Source: Streptomyces flavotricini
GTDB taxonomy: Bacteria; Actinomycetota; Actinomycetes; Streptomycetales; Streptomycetaceae
DNA: 64,000 bases
NCBI RefSeq assembly: GCF_020639365.1
Contig: NZ_JAINUL010000001.1
Location: forward strand, 7,992,615-8,056,614
Direction: 5' to 3'
The notes below the pieces were generated by a model, which did not search any database, had not been told where the DNA came from, and saw only the letters and a program-made list of their open reading frames with translations. Each line of letters begins with the position of its first letter. Position 1 is the first letter of the stretch. A program made the translations under genes and the position numbers. This document shows, in pieces, positions 17,816 through 25,046 of this stretch.

Positions 17816-18507
17816 TCTTCGTCGGAGACGGCGCACTCCTGCGCCGGGCCGTCGCACACGCTGCGGCGCAGGGCCACCCCGTGGACCTCGTCTGCTCCGC
17901 GGACCCGCAGGACGCGACGGGCGGTGCCCGGCACCTGCACCTCCCCGCCCCCGCCGACGTCAACACCCACGCCGACGCCCTGGGACGCGCCTGCACCGAC
18001 GGCATCGTCTGGTCCCTCAACAACCGCCGGATCTTCCGCGCACCGCTCCTCTCCCGGGGCCTGCGCATCCTCAACATCCACAACGGCCTGCTGCCCCGGC
18101 ACCGCGGACTGCCCTCCGTGGCCGTCCTCTTCGCCCTGCTGAACGGCGAGCACGAGTACGGCGCCACCCTCCACGAGGTCGACGCGGGCATCGACACCGG
18201 CCGCGTCCTGGCCGTACACCGCTTCCCGATCGCCCCCGACGCCCGCCACTTCCAGGTCATGCTCCGCGGCGTCCGCGCCTGCCAGACCCTGTTCGAGGAA
18301 ACCCTGCCGGCGGTCGCCGCGGGCGAGCCCCTCCCGCCCCCGCCCGCCCCCGCGGGCCCGCCGGCGTACCACGGCACCCGCACCCTGGCCCGCCTGGCGG
18401 CCCACCGCGATCACCCGGCCTACGCCCGCGCCACGGACCTCGGCCCCTTCGCCGCGTACGCCCCGGAACTGACCGCGGCCATCGGCACGCAGGCGCCCGC
18501 CGGCTGA
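17812..18507 (+). CDS. lstF: LstF-like formyltransferase (231 aa)
   Basis: Formyltetrahydrofolate-dependent transferase of the methionyl-tRNA formyltransferase family. The active-site triad is Asn88 and His90 in NIHNG (usually NIHxSLLP; here LLPRHRG follows) and Asp124 in DAGIDTG. In lipstatin biosynthesis LstF adds the N-formyl group to the leucine attached by LstE. The ATG overlaps the lstE stop, closing a tightly coupled six-gene operon. It lacks the C-terminal tRNA-binding domain of Fmt, in keeping with a small-molecule substrate. The last 50 residues are Pro/Ala-rich. Confidence 0.85.
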   Translation: MIFVGDGALLRRAVAHAAAQGHPVDLVCSADPQDATGGARHLHLPAPADVNTHADALGRACTDGIVWSLNNRRIFRAPLLSRGLRILNIHNGLLPRHRGLPSVAVLFALLNGEHEYGATLHEVDAGIDTGRVLAVHRFPIAPDARHFQVMLRGVRACQTLFEETLPAVAAGEPLPPPPAPAGPPAYHGTRTLARLAAHRDHPAYARATDLGPFAAYAPELTAAIGTQAPAG

Positions 18508-18576
18508 CCCCGGAAACCGCCGCGCGGCGCCACGAAGCGGGATGCGCCGCGGCGACGGAGTCCGGCGCCGGCGCGT

Positions 18577-19227
18577 TCAGCCGCCGGCACCGACCGCTTC
18601 CGCGCCCTGCGTCTCCGGCGTGCGGCCGACCCCGTCGGGCCGTGCCGCTTCCAGGACCGCCCCGCGCAGTCCGGGGAACCCGGTGCGCACGGGGGCCAGG
18701 GAGAGGAGCGAGGAGAGCGTCACGGTGCGCTGGTCGGGCCGGTACCGGTCCAGGACGTGCGTGGGCAGGACGTAGAAGGTCCACTGGGCGAGGTCGAGGG
18801 GGTCCAGCGTCCGCTTGTCCCGGTGGTGGAGGAGGCAGAAGACGTAGACGTCGGCGCGGCGCAGCCGTGCCGCGTCCACCTCGCCGGTCGTCGCGTCCCA
18901 GCCCCCCGCCGGGGCGATGGAGAAGGAGATGCCCGACGGCTCGGACTGGCTCCACTCCTGGAGGTAGGCCGCTGACTTGACCTCCACCAGCGGGCCGCCC
19001 GGCAGCCGGATGTCCACCGAGTCCCAGTCGACGCGGGTGCCGTCGGCGGCCTCCAGCGCGAGGGCGACGATGTACTCGGCGAGCGCGCCCCGGAGGGTGT
19101 TGCCGGCCAGCCCCGAATACGCCCAGCCCCAGAAGCCGAGGAGACGGCCCTTCGCGGCCCCCTCCCAGTGCAGGGGTTCGTCCCCCGTACGGCGGCGGGG
19201 CGGTACGGAGCCCAGGGTCTCGGTCAT
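18577..19227 (-). CDS. Hypothetical protein with nuclease-like fold (216 aa)
   Basis: No family name is certain. Residues 68-84 read WDSVDIRLPGGPLVEVK, with Asp72, Glu82 and Lys84 spaced like the catalytic D-(x)9-ExK core of PD-(D/E)xK nucleases. The upstream helix GNTLRGALAEYIVALAL carries the Glu often seen before this core. Later parts (ADVYVFCLLHHRDK and QWTFYVLPTHVL) look like the strands and helices of restriction-endonuclease-like proteins. The ATG at 19227 is preferred over an upstream one at 19320. It lies downstream of the TrmB/LuxR regulator gene on the same strand, with an inverted repeat between them. DNA cleavage is inferred. Confidence 0.6.
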   Translation of the reverse strand: MTETLGSVPPRRRTGDEPLHWEGAAKGRLLGFWGWAYSGLAGNTLRGALAEYIVALALEAADGTRVDWDSVDIRLPGGPLVEVKSAAYLQEWSQSEPSGISFSIAPAGGWDATTGEVDAARLRRADVYVFCLLHHRDKRTLDPLDLAQWTFYVLPTHVLDRYRPDQRTVTLSSLLSLAPVRTGFPGLRGAVLEAARPDGVGRTPETQGAEAVGAGG

Positions 19228-19292
19228 GGTCCGTATTCTCTCCCGCCGCCGGCACCGGCCCCGCCCCACCCGGTCCACCGTGGCACCGGGGG

Positions 19293-19321
19293 TTTCGTGA
19301 CGAGAAAGGCGTTTCGTCACG
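19293..19321. repeat. Inverted repeat element X, copy 1
   Basis: TTTCGTGACG, 9 bases, TTTCGTCACG. The same two 10-mers, 11 bases apart, recur at 26751-26781. This copy covers the stop codon of the TrmB/LuxR regulator gene and lies 66 bases upstream of the nuclease-like gene. It may be an operator or a shared flank (see findings). Confidence 0.7.
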
Positions 19322-20651
19322 CGTTGTCGGCGGGCCCGGTTTCCCCGGCTCCCGGTTTGCGGCGGGCCCGGTACGCCCGGGCCCGGCAGGCGGCCGAACA
19401 GTGCCGGGCCGGTCGGCCCGGACGGCCCGACACGGGGCCGCGGCCCTCCGCCGCCGCGAGCGCCGCACCGCAGCCGGGGCAGCGGGGCGGACCGTCCGGG
19501 CCGGCAGCGGCCGGGTCCGGCTTCGGCTCGGGCTCGGGCGCAGGCGCCGAGGCCGGACCCGTGACCGGCGCCGAGGCCGGACCCGTGGGCGGGCCCGTGG
19601 CGACCTCCGGCGCCGCCCGTTCCGGCAGGGGCCGGTGAGGCTGCGTCAGACCCTGCCGCTCGGCGATCACCCCGGCCTGGAAGCGGCTGTGCGCGCCCAG
19701 GCCGAGCAACAGCTCCGAGACGTGCCGGCGGCAGGTCCGCAGCGATATGCCCAGGCGCCGCGCGATCGAGTCGTCCTTCAGCCCCTTGGCCAGGAGCGTC
19801 AGGATGCTCTGCTTGACCGTCTCCGAGATGTCGTGCGCCGCCTGCGGGCCCGTGGCGAACGGGGTCGCGTACTCCCAGTCCCGCCGGAAGACGTCCAGGA
19901 GGTAGCCGAGCAGGTCCGGTTCCCGGATCAGCAGCGCCCCGCCGGACCGCGACGGCAGGAAGCCCAGCTCCCCGTCGACGACGATCATCTGCGGGATCAC
20001 CTCCGGCAGCGTGCGGATCTCCGCCCCCGCCTCGATCAGCCGCTCCGCGTGCGTCCGTGTCGCCGGGTCGAAGCGGGTGGCGTGCTGGTAGAGGCTGCGC
20101 ATCCGCACCCCGCGCTCCAGCAGCGCCAGGTCGCGCGGCAGCGCCTCGCGCAGCGCGGCCTCCGGGAAGGAGCCGCCGTGTTTGGAGACGAGTACTTCGT
20201 CACGGCTGCCGTCGATGACCTCGGTGAGGAGCTCGCGCACGGCGAACTGGTCGGGCAGGTGGTCGATCGTGCCCTGGGGGAAGGCGTGTTGCCGCGCCTG
20301 GAGGTAGACGGGGATGAGCCCGGTCAACGCGTCCCGTCGGCGCTGGAGTTCGTCCCTGCGCACCCGCAGTTCCTCCTCGTGCGCGCGCAGCGCGGCCTCG
20401 GGGCCGGACAGCAGCCGTGCGCCCGCCGCCTGTGGACTGACGGCCTGCCAGCCGTCGGCGTCGGGCCGTACCAGACAGGTGTCGGTGAGCAGCCGTAACG
20501 CGACGCGGCATTCCTCCCGTGCCAGACCGGTCTCTCCCGCGGCCTTCGCCAGCTCCGAGGCGCGGAGCCCGCCGTGCACGAGCATCCACCGGTACAGGGC
20601 GACCGCCGAGTCGTCGACCTCGGGCATGCCCGCTGCCATGCCCGTTTCCAC
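19317..20651 (-). CDS. TrmB/LuxR-type regulator with C-terminal zinc-ribbon-like tail (444 aa)
   Basis: Multi-domain DNA-binding regulator. The first 70 residues form a winged-helix (TrmB-like) segment; a coiled-coil-like helix (90-115, HEEELRVRRDELQRRRD) follows. Residues 130-270 form a phospholipase-D-like sensor region of TrmB proteins, and a LuxR-type HTH lies at about 283-338 (LLAKGLKDDSIARRLG, ISLRTCRRHVSELL). A Pro/Ala linker then leads to CPGCG and HCSAACRARAYRARR, a zinc-ribbon-like module common in actinomycetes. The GTG at 20651 has TAGGAGG seven bases upstream. It is divergent from a small secreted peptide gene; a paralogue at 47916-49013 has the same partner type. Confidence 0.85.
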   Translation of the reverse strand: METGMAAGMPEVDDSAVALYRWMLVHGGLRASELAKAAGETGLAREECRVALRLLTDTCLVRPDADGWQAVSPQAAGARLLSGPEAALRAHEEELRVRRDELQRRRDALTGLIPVYLQARQHAFPQGTIDHLPDQFAVRELLTEVIDGSRDEVLVSKHGGSFPEAALREALPRDLALLERGVRMRSLYQHATRFDPATRTHAERLIEAGAEIRTLPEVIPQMIVVDGELGFLPSRSGGALLIREPDLLGYLLDVFRRDWEYATPFATGPQAAHDISETVKQSILTLLAKGLKDDSIARRLGISLRTCRRHVSELLLGLGAHSRFQAGVIAERQGLTQPHRPLPERAAPEVATGPPTGPASAPVTGPASAPAPEPEPKPDPAAAGPDGPPRCPGCGAALAAAEGRGPVSGRPGRPARHCSAACRARAYRARRKPGAGETGPADNA

Positions 20652-20656
20652 GTGCT

Positions 20657-20690
20657 TGCCTCCTAAAGGTGCATGGCACACAGATGATCC
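20657..20690. repeat. Repeat element Y, copy 1 (5' region of the regulator gene)
   Basis: The 22 bases at 20657-20678 are identical to 26890-26911, and the match continues weakly to the end of this span. On the minus strand it contains the regulator's TAGGAGG ribosome site. It includes GTGC-ATG-GCAC, a small inverted repeat. A similar AAGGTGCGTGGCA lies at 47881-47893, upstream of the paralogous regulator. Confidence 0.8.
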
Positions 20691-20799
20691 CCTACGGGCC
20701 TGCCGCTGTCATCCCGCGGCTGGCAGAGTCGGGAGTAGCGGGACGGCATGACCAGCCGGATCCCGCCCGTCACATGTCATACGTCGCAGAGGAGTTGTC

Positions 20800-21033
20800 G
20801 TGATCAACAAGACCGTACGGGGGATGGCGGTGCTGGCCGCAGCGGGAATGGTCTGGACGGGCGCCGCGAGCGCGACGGCGAACGCGACAGGGGTGTCGGC
20901 CGCGGCCGACACGGCCGCCGGGGCGACGACGCTGCGTCCGGGCCACGTCGGCGAAGGGGACGACCGGGGCCACGCCTGCGTCACCACGACCGCGTGGGGC
21001 ACCGGGGACTGCCCCCACAAGCGGCTCAACTGA
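20800..21033 (+). CDS. Small secreted peptide divergent from TrmB/LuxR regulator (77 aa)
   Basis: Short exported protein. Residues 1-27 are a clear signal peptide (MINKTVRG, then a hydrophobic core ending in GAASATANA). The mature part is small and ends in a distinctive tail with two Cys, HACVTTTAWGTGDCPHKRLN, which could form one disulfide. The tail resembles that of the peptide at 47570-47752 (T-[AS]-W-G-x-G-x-x-P-x-K). The GTG has a GAGGAG site. It starts 149 bases from the start of the divergent regulator gene. A signalling role is inferred from this repeated pairing; a plain secreted protein of unknown use is the alternative. Confidence 0.7.
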   Translation: MINKTVRGMAVLAAAGMVWTGAASATANATGVSAAADTAAGATTLRPGHVGEGDDRGHACVTTTAWGTGDCPHKRLN

Positions 21034-21129
21034 GACCGCCCGGCTGACCGGGTGCGGGGGCGGCGGACTCCATCCGCCGCCGGTTGGGTGGATGCGGGCC
21101 CGAACCCGGTGGAAGGGCAGAACATGACG

Positions 21130-21164
21130 GAACGGTCTGCGGGGCGCTGCCCCGCAGACCGTTC
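21130..21164. terminator. Strong hairpin terminator
   Basis: A perfect 16-bp stem (GAACGGTCTGCGGGGC and its complement) with a 3-base GCT loop lies between the convergent small secreted peptide gene and the lanthipeptide precursors. No U tract follows, as is usual in Streptomyces. Confidence 0.85.
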
Positions 21165-21218
21165 TGATCCGCGGACGGATCGTCACCGCACCAGCTGAAC
21201 GGGTGTGTCGCCCGTGGC

Positions 21219-21323
21219 TCAGTGGAAGCTGGTGTTGTGGCACTGGAAGCTGGCGCTGCTCATGAGCAGCAGGCCGCCTTCCTCCTCGGTGAGCTCCAGC
21301 TGCTGGAGGTTGAGGATGGACAT
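21219..21323 (-). CDS. Class III lanthipeptide precursor, copy 1 (34 aa)
   Basis: A 34-residue precursor. The leader MSILNLQQLELTEEEGG has the class III ILxLQxLE type recognition motif. The tail LLLMSSASFQCHNTSFH has Ser22, Ser25 and Cys28, the S-x2-S-x2-C arrangement that class III synthetases turn into labionin or lanthionine. Only one Cys, so a single ring is expected, with an unmodified HNTSFH tail. AAAGGAGGTGA before the ATG is a very strong ribosome site. It is nearly identical to copy 2, 155 bases away, showing a recent tandem duplication. It is too short for most gene finders. Confidence 0.88.
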   Translation of the reverse strand: MSILNLQQLELTEEEGGLLLMSSASFQCHNTSFH

Positions 21324-21373
21324 GTCGTTCACCTCCTTTCCGTGGTCGTGCGGGCGGTCGTGTCGCCCGTGGC

Positions 21374-21478
21374 TCAGTGGAAGCTGGTGTTGTGGCACTG
21401 GAAGCTGGCGCTGCTCATGAGCAGCAGGCCGCCTTCCTCCTCGGCGATCTCCAGCTGCTGGAGGTTGAGGATGGACAT
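21374..21478 (-). CDS. Class III lanthipeptide precursor, copy 2 (34 aa)
   Basis: It is the same length as copy 1 and has an identical core (SSASFQCHNTSFH). It differs only in the leader, where LELTEEE is LEIAEEE. Ser22/Ser25/Cys28 again give the single ring motif. GAGGTGA before the ATG is a somewhat weaker ribosome site. The 5' and 3' flanks are also shared with copy 1, so the unit duplicated includes intergenic DNA. It lies between copies 1 and 3 in the same operon. Confidence 0.88.
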   Translation of the reverse strand: MSILNLQQLEIAEEEGGLLLMSSASFQCHNTSFH

Positions 21479-21553
21479 GGTGTTCACCTCGATTCCTTGG
21501 GTGGCGGTCTGTCCCGGCCGGGGCGGACGCTCCCGCCGGGGGCGGGACACGGC

Positions 21554-21655
21554 TCAGGCGAGGGTGCCGTGGCACGCGTAGCTGATGGCGCTGGCGAGCA
21601 GCGCGGCGCCCTCCTCCTCGGTGAGCTCCAGCTGCTGGAGTTTGAGGATGGACAT
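21554..21655 (-). CDS. Class III lanthipeptide precursor, copy 3 (33 aa)
   Basis: This is the precursor nearest the synthetase gene. The leader MSILKLQQLELTEEEG is like the other two, but the core differs: ALLASAISYACHGTLA, again with Ser22, Ser25 and Cys28 in S-x2-S-x2-C. The product would be a different peptide with the same ring size. The GGAAGGAGGTGA ribosome site overlaps the stop codon of the synthetase gene, so translation is coupled. Confidence 0.88.
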   Translation of the reverse strand: MSILKLQQLELTEEEGAALLASAISYACHGTLA

Positions 21656-21660
21656 GTCGG

Positions 21661-24270
21661 TCACCTCCTTCCGGCGGCAGGGGTTTCGCTGGACCGGGAC
21701 CGGTGCAGCAGGCTTCGGGCGGCGGTGGCCGGTGCCGGCCCGCCGAGCAGGGGGAGGAGATGGTCGGTGCGGCGCCGGGCGCCGTCCATCGCCAGGAGCA
21801 CTCCGGCCGATCCGGTGGCCAGGTCCATCGACAGCCGGACCAGGTGCCTGCCGGGGAAGGCGAGGCCGTCGCCGTGGGGTACGGCGTGCCGCCACAGGTC
21901 CCGACGGTGGCCTTCGAGCGCGGCGGCGTCGTCGGCGCCGCCGCCGACGGCCGTCAGGAAGTACAGCAGTCCGGCGCGGCCGTCGAGCAAACCCGGGAAG
22001 ACGGTGAACTGGCCGCGCGCCGCCAGCCGGATCGAGGCCAGGGCCTCGGCGAGGCCTTCGCCGGTGCGGTGCTCCAGGTAGGCCGCCAGGGCGAGTCCGA
22101 TGCCGGTGGATCCGGTGCCGAGGTAGAGCACGGACCGCCAGCCGTCGTCGACCTGAAGGGAGCCGTCGACGTCCGCGCACTGCGCGAGGTCGTGGCGCAG
22201 CGCTCTCTCGGCGAGGTCGAGGTAACCGGGCTCGCCGGTGCGTTCGTGGAGCCGTACGAGGAACAGGGCGGCTCCGGCCGCACCGGTGGTGAGGCCCGCG
22301 CCGCGGTTCTTGCCGACCGGGCGCTCGGACGCGGCCCCGATCCGCTCGGCGACGCGTTCGGCGATGCGACGGGCATGGTCGAGGTGGCCGTCGTCCCCGC
22401 GACGGGCGTGGAAGCCGAGGGCGGTCAGGCCCGTGCCGGGCAGTCCGGTCAGCAGGCCGAGGCTCGTCGGCTCGCCCGTGCGGTCGAGGGCCCGGCCCAG
22501 GATCTCGGTGGCCTCCTCGTGCCGCCCCAGGAGGTCGAGGACGGTGGCCACCCCGCACGAGCCGTTGAAGAGGCCGACGGGCGCACGGTCGATGTCCCGC
22601 AGCGTGGCGGCGGTGAGCCAGTCCGTCCACGCGGGGTCGACGGCGTGGCCCGTGGCGTGCAGGGCGTACAGGACGCCCGCCGCGCCGTGGGACAGGTTGG
22701 TTCCGCCGCCCTCCCGCGCGCCGTCGGGATCGTTGGGGAAGAGCCGGTCCTCCCGGTGGGGGGTGGCGCAGGCGGTGAGCGCGGCGACGAGCCCCGCCCG
22801 GTTCTCCTCCCAGTCCGCGCCGACCGCTCCGGGGCCGCGTGGTGGCGCGGCGGTGGTTCCGGCGATCGCCGCCATGGCGGCGGCGGCTTCGTGGGCGTAC
22901 CCGGCCGGCAGGGGGAAGAGTTCGTGCGCCCATCGTGCGAGCTGGTCGGGCTTGGCCGGATCCGGGCCGGACAGCGCCGTCAGCGGGATGAACTGGCCCA
23001 GGCGCAGGGCGGCCAGGCCGTAGGCGTCGACGTCGGTGCCCGTGACGTGGGCGGGCGCCGCGAACCCGGGCGCGCCCAGCAGACCGGTGCGCTCCTCGCC
23101 GACGAGGTGGGCGGCTTCCAGGTCGATGAAGGTGACGGTGTCGTCGGGGCGCACGATGACGTTGTTCGGGTGCAGGTCGCCGAAGACGACCCCGGCCCGG
23201 TGGACGGCGGCGGCCGCCGCGGCGACCTTGTCGAGGACCGAGAGCGACCAGCGGGTGTACTCCGCGTACGTCTGCGGGGTCGCACCGGGCCGCACCAGCG
23301 GCAGGCGCAGCACACCGGCCTTCGCCAGCGGGTCGCCGTCGATGTGCTCCTGGACGAGGAAGTCGTGTTCCCAGTGGGTCTCGTAGCCCAGCACGCGCGG
23401 TACGAGCCCCGTCCCGGCCAGCGCGGTGAGCATGCGGTGCTCGTGCCGCAGACGGGCGACGGCGTCCAGTCCCCGGGCGTCCAGCCCGGCCAGCGGCCGC
23501 GCCTCCTTCAGTACGACCAGGTCGCCGCTCCCGGGATCCTTGGCCAGGTAGACCCCGCCCCCGTTGGAGAAGTGCAGCGGCCGCACGATCTCGTACGGCA
23601 GGTCGACGCGGCTGATCACCGAGAACCGTTCGACGCGCTCACGGAGGAAGCCGGGCATCGGAGCCCACGGCGGAGGCGTGAACGCCGCGGTGCGCGGATC
23701 GGGCACGGGCGTTCCGTCCGGCCGGGCGATGGCCAGGACGGGAGCGTCGCCGCCGTCCCGGGCCCAGCGCGCGGCGAACGCCCCGTACCGTACGAAGACC
23801 GGACTGCTGTCACTCCAACGCAGGTCGGACAGGATGTAGGGGCCCCGCTGACCGTCCAGTGCGGCCGTGAGAGCGTCCAGCAGCGCCTTCAGCTCCTCGT
23901 CGTCCGCCGGGTAGACGGCGATGAACTTCCCCGAGGAACCCCGGTGGGCGTACTTGGAGTTGAACGCCGAGAGCAGCCGGGCGCTGCGCAGGTACTTGAA
24001 GGCGACGCGGTGGGAGGCGCAGACGGCTGCCGCCTTGTGCAGGATCTCCTGGGCGGCCGGGACGTCGGCGGATATGTGGATCTTCCAGCCCTGCAGCGGG
24101 AGCGGCCGGCCGAAGAACACCCGCACCCATACGTCCGCATCGTCTCGCACCGTGGTGGCGTCGCCCACCTGCGGCGGGGTCCAGCGCTCGTCCTCGTCCG
24201 CGATGCGCTGCGGTACGTCGAAGAACACCGGGTCGGCCAAACAGAACGCGTACATCTGTTCCAGGTTCAT
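21661..24270 (-). CDS. Class III lanthipeptide synthetase LanKC (869 aa)
   Basis: Three-domain lyase-kinase-cyclase that phosphorylates Ser/Thr of the precursor, eliminates phosphate and joins Cys. The N-terminal part (1-200) is the phosphothreonine/serine lyase region. The kinase part (about 210-500) has an ATP-binding GVYLAKD and LVVLKEA, the catalytic loop GDLHPNN at 364-370 and FIDLEAA as metal site. The C-terminal part (510-869) is a LanC-like cyclase (GLFNGSCGV, GLLTGLPG, GTGSTGIGLAL, PGLLDGRAGLLYFL). I do not find the paired Cys/Cys-His zinc ligands of class IV enzymes, hence class III. Length is typical. A 13-codon frame (24267-24308) overlaps the ATG as ATGA, with no ribosome site; its meaning is unclear. 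No dedicated transporter or protease lies next to it. Confidence 0.9.
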   Translation of the reverse strand: MNLEQMYAFCLADPVFFDVPQRIADEDERWTPPQVGDATTVRDDADVWVRVFFGRPLPLQGWKIHISADVPAAQEILHKAAAVCASHRVAFKYLRSARLLSAFNSKYAHRGSSGKFIAVYPADDEELKALLDALTAALDGQRGPYILSDLRWSDSSPVFVRYGAFAARWARDGGDAPVLAIARPDGTPVPDPRTAAFTPPPWAPMPGFLRERVERFSVISRVDLPYEIVRPLHFSNGGGVYLAKDPGSGDLVVLKEARPLAGLDARGLDAVARLRHEHRMLTALAGTGLVPRVLGYETHWEHDFLVQEHIDGDPLAKAGVLRLPLVRPGATPQTYAEYTRWSLSVLDKVAAAAAAVHRAGVVFGDLHPNNVIVRPDDTVTFIDLEAAHLVGEERTGLLGAPGFAAPAHVTGTDVDAYGLAALRLGQFIPLTALSGPDPAKPDQLARWAHELFPLPAGYAHEAAAAMAAIAGTTAAPPRGPGAVGADWEENRAGLVAALTACATPHREDRLFPNDPDGAREGGGTNLSHGAAGVLYALHATGHAVDPAWTDWLTAATLRDIDRAPVGLFNGSCGVATVLDLLGRHEEATEILGRALDRTGEPTSLGLLTGLPGTGLTALGFHARRGDDGHLDHARRIAERVAERIGAASERPVGKNRGAGLTTGAAGAALFLVRLHERTGEPGYLDLAERALRHDLAQCADVDGSLQVDDGWRSVLYLGTGSTGIGLALAAYLEHRTGEGLAEALASIRLAARGQFTVFPGLLDGRAGLLYFLTAVGGGADDAAALEGHRRDLWRHAVPHGDGLAFPGRHLVRLSMDLATGSAGVLLAMDGARRRTDHLLPLLGGPAPATAARSLLHRSRSSETPAAGRR

Positions 24271-24474
24271 CGCTGTTCCCGGAGGTGGCGGGTCAGTTCG
24301 TCGGTCATGGCCACAACCGTGCCGAAGACCGGTCCACGCGCGATGGACGGACGGCCATCGCCGCTGATCACAGCCGGCGATCGGCTGCTCATCAGGCGTG
24401 GACGGCCACCGGCGATCTTCATTTCGGGCGGCCGCGGGGCCGCGCATCGTCAAGGAACGAGAGAAGAGCCCATC

Positions 24475-24933
24475 ATGATCAACTCGAAGCGCGTCCGGCT
24501 CGCGCTCGTCGCCCTCGCCGCCTCCGCGGCGGCGTTCACCGCGGCCCCGGCCCAGGCCGCGGCCCCCGCCCCGTCCCAGGTCCGGATCGAGTCGGCGACG
24601 ACGGCGCAGTTCGCGGCCCTGACGGACTCGCCGATCTCGCCGATGCGCTGCCGCGACGACGGCCAGGGCTGCCCCCCGCCGCTCAAGAGCCCCTGTGGCA
24701 CCGAGTTCGCCCCGACCACCATCGAGTACTGGTCGGACCACATCTTCGACCGCATGGCCGAGCGGGGCATCACCGAGGCCCAGGTGCGGGCCGTCGTCGC
24801 GACCGGCAACGGCTGGTGCCAGACCAGCCAGAAGACGTTCCTGTACCAGGAGCCGGTGGGGGGCAAGACCCTGGCGGTCGCGGTCGGCTGGTCCCGCAAC
24901 GGAAGCACGGCCGTCACCGCGTACTGGAAGTGA
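24475..24933 (+). CDS. Secreted DUF4258-like protein (152 aa)
   Basis: Signal peptide of about 30 residues (MINSKRVRLALVALAAS to AAPAQA), then a Cys-containing linker (MRCRDDGQGCPPP, SPCGTEF) and a compact domain from about residue 84. The domain has SDHIFDRMAERGITEAQV, then FLYQEP, LAVAVGW and TAVTAYW. This helix plus three-strand pattern with H...RM.ERGI fits the DUF4258 family, which is often seen in toxin or immunity settings. Four Cys suggest disulfides after export. It is divergent from lanKC with 204 bases between and could share its control region. The function is unknown. Confidence 0.7.
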   Translation: MINSKRVRLALVALAASAAAFTAAPAQAAAPAPSQVRIESATTAQFAALTDSPISPMRCRDDGQGCPPPLKSPCGTEFAPTTIEYWSDHIFDRMAERGITEAQVRAVVATGNGWCQTSQKTFLYQEPVGGKTLAVAVGWSRNGSTAVTAYWK

Positions 24934-25046
24934 GCGGAAGAGATCACCTAGGGTGACGGTGGCCTGCCCGGATCCCCCGTCCGGACAGGCCGGCCCGACA
25001 CCGTCGTGCACGCCGTCAGATCGTTCGACACCGCCGAGGAGTCCGG

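Noticed and set aside
14969..17857. A 962-codon open frame on the minus strand opposite the NRPS gene, and a 1016-codon plus-strand frame at 15457-18507
   Set aside because: Both are shadows caused by high GC third positions; their translations are Arg/Pro/Gly-rich with no domains, while the NRPS frame has full motifs.
24271..25011. N-terminal extension of the LanKC frame to 1116 residues
   Set aside because: It would overlap the secreted DUF4258-like gene and is low complexity; family proteins begin at the MNLEQMYAF region.
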